DNA from: Colius striatus
Lineage: Eukaryota > Chordata > Aves > Coliiformes > Coliidae
DNA: 64,000 nucleotides
Assembly: GCF_028858725.1 (NCBI RefSeq)
Contig: NC_084771.1
Location: forward strand, 2,570,915-2,634,914
Reading direction: 5' to 3'
Shown here: one piece after another, positions 56,440-64,000 of the stretch
Layout: each line of letters opens with the position of its first letter
Numbering within the stretch: position 1 is the stretch's first letter
Translations under genes and position numbers: made by a program
The notes under the pieces: model-generated
Databases searched by the model: none
Seen by the model: only the letters and a program-made list of their open reading frames with translations
What the model was told of the DNA's origin: nothing

Positions 56440-59400
56440 TGGTGCTGTGTGAGCTCTGGGCAGTTGTGGCTCAGGGCAGTGTGAGCTCTGGGCAGTTGTG
56501 GCTCAGGGCAGTGTGAGCTCTGGGGCAGTTATGGCTCAGGGCAGTGTGAGCTCTGGGCAGCTGGGGCTCAGGGCAGTGTGAGCTCTGGGTCTGTTGTGGC
56601 TCAGGGCAGTGTGAGCTCTGGGCAGCTGGGGCTCAGGGCAGTGTGAGCTCTGGGTCTGTTGTGGCTCAGGGCAGTGTGAGCTCTGGGCAGCTGTGGCTCA
56701 GGGCAGTGTGAGCTCTGGGTCTGTTGTGGCTCAGGGCAGTGTGAGCTCTGGGCAGCTGGGGCTCAGGGCAGTGTGAGCTCTGGGCAGTTGTGGCTCAGGG
56801 CAGTGTGAGCTCTGGGCAGCTGGGGCTCAGGGCAGTGTGAGCTCTGGGGCAGCTGTGGCTCAGGGCAGTGTGAGCTCTGGGGCAGCTGAGGCTCAGGGCA
56901 GTGTGAGCTCTGGGGCAGCTGTGGCTCAGGGCAGTGTGAGCTCTGGGCAGCTGGGGCTCAGGGCAGTGTGAGCTCTGGGGCAGTTGTGGCTCAGGGCAGT
57001 GTGAGCTCTGGGCAGTTGTGGCTCAGGGCAGTGTGAGCTCTGGGGCAGCTGAGGCTCAGGGCAGTGTGAGCTCTGGGGCAGCTGAGGCTCAGGGCAGTGT
57101 GAGCTCTGGGGCAGTTGTGGCTCAGGGCAGTGTGAGCTCTGGGCAGCTGGGGCTCAGGGCAGTGTGAGCTCTGGGCAGCTGGGGCTCAGGGCAGTGTGAG
57201 CTCTGGGGCAGTTGTGGCTCAGGGCAGTGTGAGCTCTGGGCAGTTGTGGCTCAGGGCAGTGTGAGCTCTGGGGCAGCTGAGGCTCAGGGCAGTGTGAGCT
57301 CTGGGGCAGCTGAGGCTCAGGGCAGTGTGAGCTCTGGGGCAGTTGTGGCTCAGGGCAGTGTGAGCTCTGGGCAGCTGGGGCTCAGGGCAGTGTGAGCTCT
57401 GGGGCAGCTGAGGCTCAGGGCAGTGTGAGCTCTGGGGCAGTTGTGGCTCAGGGCAGTGTGAGCTCTGGGCAGCTGGGGCTCAGGGCAGTGTGAGCTCTGG
57501 GGCAGCTGTGGCTCAGGGCAGTGTGAGCTCTGGGGCAGCTGAGGCTCAGGGCAGTGTGAGCTCTGGGGCAGCTGAGGCTCAGGACAGTGTGAGCTCTGGG
57601 CAGTTGTGGCTCAGGGCAGTGTGAGCTCTGGGCAGCTGGGGCTCAGGGCAGTGTGAGCTCAGGGCAGTTGTGGCTCAGGGCAGTGTGAGCTCTGGGGCAG
57701 TTATGGCTCAGGGCAGTGTGAGCTCTGGGCAGCTGGGGCTCAGGGCAGTGTGAGCTCTGGGGCAGTTGTGGCTCAGGGCAGTGTGAGCTCAGGGCAGTTG
57801 TGGCTCAGGGCAGTGTGAGCTCTGGGGCAGTTATGGCTCAGGGCAGTGTGAGCTCTGGGCAGCTGAGGCTCAGGGCAGTGTGAGCTCTGGGCAGTTGTGG
57901 CTCAGGGCAGTGTGAGCTCTGGGCAGCTGGGGCTCAGGGCAGTGTGAGCTCTGGGCAGTTGTGGCTCAGGGCAGTGTGAGCTCTGGGCAGTTGTGGCTCA
58001 GGGCAGTGTGAGCTCTGGGCAGCTGAGGCTCAGGGCAGTGTGAGCTCTGGGGCAGTTGTGGCTCAGGGCAGTGTGAGCTCTGGGCAGTTGTGGCTCAGGG
58101 CAGTGTGAGCTCTGGGCAGTTGTGGCTCAGGGCAGTGTGAGCTCTGGGCAGTTGTGGCTCAGGGCAGTGTGAGCTCTGGGGCAGTTATGGCTCGGGGCAG
58201 TGTGAGCTCTGGGGCAGTTGTGGCTCAGGACAGTGTGAGCTCTGGGGCAGTTGTGGCTCAGGGCAGTGTGAGCTCTGGGGCAGTTGTGGCTCAGGGCAGT
58301 GTGAGCTCTGGGGCAGTTGTGGCTCAGGGCAGTGTGAGCTCTGGGGCAGTTGTGGCTCAGGGCAGTGTGAGCTCTGGGCAGTTGTGGCTCAGGACAGTGT
58401 GAGCTCTGGGGCAGTTGTGGCTCAGGGCAGTGTGAGCTCTGGGCAGTTGTGGCTCAGTGCAGTTGTGGCTCAGGGCAGCTGGGGCTCAGGGCAGTGTGAG
58501 CTCTGGGGCAGTTGTGGCTCAGGGCAGTGTGAGCTCTGGGGCAGTTATGGCTCAGGGCAGTGTGAGCTCTGGGCAGCTGGGGCTCAGGGCAGTGTGAGCT
58601 CTGGGGCAGTTGTGGCTCAGGGCAGTGTGAGCTCAGGGCAGTTGTGGCTCAGGGCAGTGTGAGCTCTGGGGCAGTTATGGCTCAGGGCAGTGTGAGCTCT
58701 GGGCAGCTGAGGCTCAGGGCAGTGTGAGCTCTGGGCAGTTGTGGCTCAGGGCAGTGTGAGCTCTGGGCAGCTGGGGCTCAGGGCAGTGTGAGCTCTGGGC
58801 AGTTGTGGCTCAGGGCAGTGTGAGCTCTGGGCAGTTGTGGCTCAGGGCAGTGTGAGCTCTGGGCAGCTGAGGCTCAGGGCAGTGTGAGCTCTGGGGCAGT
58901 TGTGGCTCAGGGCAGTGTGAGCTCTGGGCAGTTGTGGCTCAGGGCAGTGTGAGCTCTGGGCAGTTGTGGCTCAGGGCAGTGTGAGCTCTGGGCAGTTGTG
59001 GCTCAGGGCAGTGTGAGCTCTGGGGCAGTTATGGCTCGGGGCAGTGTGAGCTCTGGGCAGTTGTGGCTCAGGACAGTGTGAGCTCTGGGGCAGTTGTGGC
59101 TCAGGGCAGTGTGAGCTCTGGGCAGTTGTGGCTCAGTGCAGTTGTGGCTCAGGGCAGCTGGGGCTCAGGGCAGTGTGAGCTCTGGGGCAGTTGTGGCTCA
59201 GGGCAGTGTGAGCTCTGGGCAGTTGTGGCTCAGGACAGTGTGAGCTCTGGGGCAGTTGTGGCTCAGGGCAGTGTGAGCTCTGGGCAGTTGTGGCTCAGTG
59301 CAGTTGTGGCTCAGGGCAGCTGGGGCTCAGGGCAGTGTGAGCTCTGGGGCAGTTGTGGCTCAGGGCAGCTGGGGCTCAGGGCAGTGTGAGCTCTGGGGCA

Positions 59401-59990
59401 GTTGTGGCTCAGGGCAGTGTGAGCTCTGGGCAGCTGGGGCTCAGGGCAGTGTGAGCTCTGGGGCAGTTGTGGCTCAGGGCAGCTGGGGCTCAGGGCAGTG
59501 TGAGCTCAGGGCAGTTGTGGCTCAGGGCAGCTGGGGCTCAGGGCAGTGTGAGCTCTGGGGCAGTTGTGGCTCAGGGCAGTGCGAGCTCTGGGCAGTTGTG
59601 GCTCAGGACAGTGTGAGCTCTGGGGCAGTTGTGGCTCAGGGCAGTGTGAGCTCTGGGCAGTTCTGGCTCAGTGCAGTTGTGGCTCAGGGCAGCTGGGGCT
59701 CAGGGCAGTGTGAGCTCTGGGGCAGTTGTGGCTCAGGGCAGCTGGGGCTCAGGGCAGTGTGAGCTCTGGGGCAGTTGTGGCTCAGGGCAGTGTGAGCTCT
59801 GGGCAGTTGTGGCTCAGTGCAGTTGTGGCTCAGGGCAGTGTGAGCTCTGGGCAGTTATGGCTCTGGGCAGTTGTGGCTCAGGGCAGCTGGGGCTCAGGGC
59901 AGTGTGAGCTCTGGGCAGTTGTGGCTCAGGGCAGTTGTGGCTCAGTGCAGTTGTGGCTCAGGGCAGCTGGGGCTCAGGGCAGCCGTGGCT
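56440..59990. repeat. 32/33-bp minisatellite, about 110 copies
   Basis: Unit GAGCTCTGGGGCAGTTGTGG plus CTCAGGGCAGTGT, alternating GGG/GGGG and TTGTGG/CTGGGG/CTGAGG/TTATGG variants. Higher-order structure is visible: about 540 bases from 57.66 kb recur about 844 bases later. A variant unit containing CAGTGCAGTTGTGG appears from 58.4 kb to the end. Confidence 0.96.
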
Positions 59991-60241
59991 CCTGTCCCCC
60001 TGGCCGTGGCCAGGCTGCATCCCGCCTGCCCTCAGGGACGCGGCTTATCAGCAGCGCTGAGCGTGGCTGTTGCGTGAGGCAGAGATAACCGCTGCCTTCC
60101 TCCCCCCTGCCCTTCCCTTCCTCCTCCTCTGCTCTGGCTGCTAAAGAAGGGGAAAATCTCTTCCAGGCTCACTTGCCCTGTAGCCAGGTTTCACCTCTTT
60201 GGGTGCCCTCAGGTTCCAGGCTGGGAAAGCTCGAGGGGAGA

Positions 60242-60330
60242 ACCCTTCCCTTCCCTTCCCTTCCCTTCCCTTCCCTTCCCTTCCCTTCCCTTCCCTTCCC
60301 TTCCCTTCCCTTCCCTTCCCTTCCCTTCCC
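60242..60330. repeat. (CCCTT)n microsatellite
   Basis: About 17 perfect CCCTT units, a pure polypyrimidine tract. It gives short reading frames on both strands that are not genes. Confidence 0.97.
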
Positions 60331-62027
60331 GGAGCCCCCCACGCCCCGGGTACAGGCTCTGCCGTGGGCACATGGGCACGGGGCTGGGCAAGGCTCGTCC
60401 CCTCTTCAGTGTGATGGCTCTGGGCTCCTCTGCTGCTGTGCTGCACCCACAGAATGGGGATCTGGTGTTGCCCAACTCAGATGGAAACCCAAGGGGCTGC
60501 TGGGGACGTTGAGGTCCCTTGGGTGCCTCTGTCCTTGCACTCATCTGCCCAGGCTCTGTTTCGGCCCCTGAGCTCCGGGCTCAGCCTGCCTTTGCCTGTG
60601 CCCTTCAGGGGGAAGCTGTGGGAAAGCCAGCTGCTCTAAACCCTGCTTGAATGAAGGTGTTAACAAATCCAGCAGCAACCAAACTCTGAATGAAGCATTT
60701 CAAATGCCCCTTTGTTTAAGGAGCTGCCCACAGACACAGGCAGCTGCCTGGCCCCGCAGCCGGGCTGGGAGGGGAAGAACCCGTGCCCAGGAATTCCTCC
60801 TCTTTGCAGGCACCACCTCTCCTACCAACTATTTTCTCGCCTCCTCTCAGTGTCAGCTGGACAGAAACAAAACATTTGTGGCTGAAGGACTTAAGTGAAT
60901 TAGCAGGATCTCCCCGGGGGGGGGCTGCTGAGCCCATTGCACACTTTCTATCCTCTGCAGCCAGGGCTCTCTTTGCCCCAGGGCAGCAATAAGGAACCCA
61001 ACCAGTGCAGGGCTGGGGCAGCACTTTGTCCCTTGGCCATGGCAAGAGGGTGACTGGCCCTTTGCCTTGAAATCCACCCTGATCCCCTCTGCCAGGATGG
61101 GTCCTGGGGGTGGCCTCTGGCTCGGTGAGGAGGGGAAAGTGTGACACGACTGGCTGTTATCAGCAGCTCATTCGCCTCATGGCAAATGGGTGTCACTGGT
61201 GCAAGGGTAATGGTGGGGAAGAGTCCCCTCCTCTCTGACACCTAATCTAAATTGGTTTATGAGGTGCTAGTGATAGACTAAAGCCTCCTGCTCCCTGGGC
61301 AGGGGAGTCCCCAAGCAACCTTGTGCAGGGGTAACCTCACCCCTGCTGGGACTGGGGCTGGGCTGCTGTGCCTGCTGTCCCTGGCATGTGCCCAGCAGCC
61401 CCCATGCCACCAGCAGCCCGTGCCAGCCATCCTACTGCTGCTGTGCAAAGCTGCACACACACAGCATGTCCTCCCTGCAAAGGCTGCCCCGGAGCCAGTT
61501 TGCCTCCTGCCTGCCCATCCCTTGGGGCTTGCTGATGTGATTTTCCTCCCCAAACAGCCCCTGCAAGGACTCCCAGGCTCAGGACCCTCTGCAGCTGTGT
61601 TGGGGTGCTCAGCCTCCATCGTGGCCTCATGGGCTCAGGCTGTGTTGCCTCCTGGGTGCTGGTGCACAGAACATCCTGGGTGGTGGTGCCAGGGCTCTCC
61701 CTACTGCCTGGGGACCTCAGCATGTCATACACACCTGGGGGCAGTGAATGCCCCTGTGCACACCCCAGTGCCCCTGATGCCTGCAGCCATAGTAGTGAGC
61801 AGGGCTGGGCAGGATCCTTGCCCACCATTTGCCCCCTACCCCTGCTGGCACCCTCACAGTGGTGGCATTTGGCAGCCCCCCAGCACAGGGCTCAGGGAGC
61901 AACACTGCAGGGTAGTGACCCCACTCCCCTGGACAGTGCTTCCCCTGCCTGGGCTTCTGAGTGCCATGGGCAGGGAGGGCATGTGCCACAGCAAGATCAG
62001 AGGCACCCTCCGCACTATGGTCCTGCC
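60331..62027. other. GC-rich intergenic stretch without recognised gene
   Basis: No known exon or repeat seen. Open frames on both strands follow from GC richness. Confidence 0.45.
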
Positions 62028-62722
62028 AGGGTGTGAGTGCAGCCCCTGCCACAGCCAGCCCTGCCAGAGGGTGAGTGCAGCCCCTGCCACAGCCAGTGCT
62101 GCCAAGGGGTGAGTGCAGCCCCTGCCACAGCCAGTGCTGCCAGGGAGTGAGTGCAGCCCCTGCCACAGCCAGCCCTGCCAGGGTGTGAGTGCAGCCCCTG
62201 CCACAGCCAGCCCTGCCAGGGGGTGAGTGCAGCCCCAGCCACAGCCAGCCCTGCCAGGGTGTGAGTGCAGCCCCTGCCACAGCCAGCCCTGCCAGGGTGT
62301 GAGTGCAGCCCCAGCCACAGCCAGTGCTGCCAGGGTGTGAGTGCAGCCCCTGCCACAGCCAGCCCTGCCAGGGGGGTGAGTGCAGCCCCTGCCACAGCCA
62401 GTGCTGCCAAGGGGTGAGTGCAGCCCCTGCCACAGCCAGTGCTGCCAGGGGGTGAGTGCAGCCCCTGCCACAGCCATCCCTGCCAGGGGGGTGAGTGCAG
62501 CCCCAGCCGCAGCCAGTGCTGCCAGGCTGTGAGTGCAGCCCCTGCCACAGCCAGCCCTGCCAGGGAGCTGCCAAGGGGTGAGTGCAGCCCCTGCCACAGC
62601 CAGCCCTCCCAGGGAGCTGCCAAGGGGTGAGTGCAGCCCCTGCCACAGCCAGCCCTCCCAGGGAGCTGCCAAGGGGTGAGTGCAGCCCCTGCCACAGCCA
62701 GCCCTGCCAAGGAGCTGCCAGG
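62028..62722. repeat. 38-bp minisatellite 3' of CLDN2
   Basis: About 17 copies of GTGAGTGCAGCCCCTGCCAC plus AGCCAGCCCTGCCAGGG, with a longer unit (insert GAGCTGCCAAGG) in the last few. Every plus-strand unit contains GTGAGT. The long minus-strand frames (GLAVAGAALTPWQ-like) come from the repeat. Confidence 0.95.
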
Positions 62723-62772
62723 GCCCCTGGGAGCAGAGAAAAGCTCAGCCACAGCCTGAGTAGAAACACAGG

Positions 62773-62778
62773 TTTATT
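62773..62778 (-). terminator. CLDN2 poly(A) signal
   Basis: AATAAA on the minus strand about 430 bases beyond the CLDN2 stop. The 3' UTR would span about 62755-63204, and the 38-bp minisatellite starts just beyond it. Confidence 0.75.
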
Positions 62779-63204
62779 GTGACACGGGTTTGCAGCCAGC
62801 GCCCCCATACCCCTGCAGCAGCTCCAGACCCACACAGGCACCTTCACCCTGCTCTGACGCCTCTGTGCCCATTGGGCTGGTCCCTGGGGGCACAAGCTCT
62901 CCCCTACCCCCCACCTCCCCGAGTCCAGGCAGGCTGCAGGCCAGGGTCCCGCTGTGCCAGGCTGCCCACAGGCGGGTAAGCACAGGGACAGAGCTGGGTT
63001 TGGGGATCGTCAGAGATGTGAGCGGCTCACTGGGATCTCTGAGCAGTCCCAAAGCTCCGGGGATCCCCCGGGGAGAGCGGGGTCAAACCCCCCAGGCACG
63101 TGGGTGAGCAGCCCGAGCACGGGAGGTGCTGCCCGGTGCTCCGCTCCTCCCGTGCCCCCTCGGGAACCGGGAGAGCTGCCAGCCCCGGTTCCCAGCTGCA
63201 GCTG

Positions 63205-63900
63205 CTACACGTAGCCCGTCAGGTTGTAGGAGTTGAGCTCACTCTTGGTCTTCTGCGTGTGGCTGACGGAGGCGCGGGGGCTCTTGGCCGCCAGCAGGCG
63301 GGATCGGGAGGTACCCGTGTAGCTGGCTGTTGGGTCCCGGGCAGGGCAGGAGCTGCAGAGGATGAAGCCGCCGACGAGGGAGAGGAGGGAGGAGACGATG
63401 CCCAAGTAAAGAGCCTCCCCGAGCTCGAACTTCATGCCGTCGGGGATGACGGGGTTGTGGAAATCCCGCAGCACCACGTGGATGTTCCACACCAGAGGGA
63501 CGAAGCAGAGCAGCCCCCCGAGGACAAAGACCACGCCGCCCGCCACAGCCACCCGGTCCTTGCCCGGCGAGCCCTGGCCGAACACCGTGCACCTCATGCC
63601 CACCACGGTGAGGAGACAGGCGAGGGACGAGACGGCGCAGGAGCTCACCATCAGCGCTTGTGCCGCCTGGATGTCGGCGGGCAGGTTGAGCAGGGAGCTG
63701 TAGATGTCACACTGGGTGATGCCCGTGCTGTACGTGGCACACTCCATCCACAGCCCCTTGGTGAAGCTCACCGCCGTCACGATGCTGGCTCCCACGTAGG
63801 CGCTGCTCTTCCAGCTGGGCAGCAGCGTGGCCGTCAGCGTGCCAACGTAGCCCAGGAAGGCCACGGCGTAGCCCAGCAGCTGCAGCCCCATGGAGACCAT
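63205..63900 (-). CDS. CLDN2: Claudin-2, complete single coding exon
   Basis: 231 aa (human 230) in one exon, start 63900-63898, stop 63207-63205. A tetraspan tight-junction protein of epithelial membranes that forms a paracellular Na+/water pore. The claudin signature is present: W30, G49-L50-W51, C54 and C64 in the first extracellular loop. D65, the residue that sets cation selectivity in claudin-2, and Y67 are kept. Four membrane segments are evident (about residues 8-27, 80-100, 117-140, 163-185). The C-terminus ends TGYV, a PDZ-binding tail for ZO proteins. Blocks such as YVGASIVTAVSFTKGLWMEC and LPADIQAAQALM match human CLDN2. The first ATG is chosen because human also has three residues before GLQL. 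Bases 63901-64000 are GC-rich 5' UTR or promoter. Confidence 0.97.
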   Translation of the reverse strand: MVSMGLQLLGYAVAFLGYVGTLTATLLPSWKSSAYVGASIVTAVSFTKGLWMECATYSTGITQCDIYSSLLNLPADIQAAQALMVSSCAVSSLACLLTVVGMRCTVFGQGSPGKDRVAVAGGVVFVLGGLLCFVPLVWNIHVVLRDFHNPVIPDGMKFELGEALYLGIVSSLLSLVGGFILCSSCPARDPTASYTGTSRSRLLAAKSPRASVSHTQKTKSELNSYNLTGYV

Positions 63901-64000
63901 GGCGGGGGCTGGCTGAGCCCTCCCCGAGGCTCGGCGGCTTCTGGCCCGGCTCGTCCGGCGCTCAGCGTCCCATGGCCGTGCCCGCAGCTCCGCCCCGCCG

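Noticed and set aside
55322-56452. 376-residue plus-strand reading frame and long frames in the other phases and strand
   Set aside because: A 21-bp tandem repeat keeps every frame open. There is no splice or start context and no known domain.
61717-62895. Minus-strand frames of 245-392 residues with GLAVAGAALTPWQ repeats
   Set aside because: Product of the 38-bp minisatellite. The three frames say the same thing in rotation.

Overview
The window is avian nuclear DNA. It holds spliced vertebrate genes, many CR1 LINE fragments of the bird type, bird ERV-L-like LTRs and GC-rich minisatellites. By my rough count about 17% of the 64 kb is CR1. That is high for a bird and resembles woodpeckers, hornbills and their relatives (Coraciimorphae), but this placement is an inference. 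The gene order DNAAF6 - NUP62 - RBM41 - (MORC4) - CLDN2 matches human Xq22.3 (CLDN2, MORC4, RBM41, NUP62CL, DNAAF6/PIH1D3). That region corresponds to chicken 4p / passerine 4A.

Region by region. 1-7.2 kb: CR1 pieces, then a minus-strand gene of the maestro heat-like repeat (MROH) family. Its last seven exons are clean and in frame; its middle is unresolved. A 30-bp minisatellite lies just upstream of its first exon. 7.6-9.45 kb: a long CR1 copy with an eroded ORF2. 10.3-14.2 kb: three clean coding exons of DNAAF6 on the minus strand with a solo LTR beside them; the C-terminal exons were not found. 14.6-15.3 kb: a CpG island that probably serves as a divergent DNAAF6/NUP62 promoter. 15.06-27.16 kb: complete NUP62, 12 coding exons, 568 aa. 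28.7-29.3 kb: a 28-bp minisatellite at the RBM41 promoter. 29.4-38.16 kb: complete RBM41, 7 coding exons, 400 aa. 41.7-49.2 kb: decayed exons of MORC4, in the right place, order and strand, broken by frameshifts and a stop and split by CR1 and LTR insertions. 49.2-55.8 kb: no gene recognised. 55.85-60.0 kb: two adjoining minisatellites (21-bp, then 32/33-bp). 60.24 kb: a (CCCTT)n tract. 62.03-62.72 kb: a 38-bp minisatellite ending at the CLDN2 poly(A) site. 63.2-63.9 kb: complete CLDN2 on the minus strand.

The genes are independent housekeeping or tissue genes, not a pathway. NUP62 is a central-channel nucleoporin, RBM41 a U12 snRNP-associated RNA-binding protein, DNAAF6 a dynein-arm assembly factor and CLDN2 a cation-pore tight-junction claudin. 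The main surprise is that MORC4 appears to be a pseudogene between intact neighbours. A second point is that only the N-terminal third of DNAAF6 can be found.
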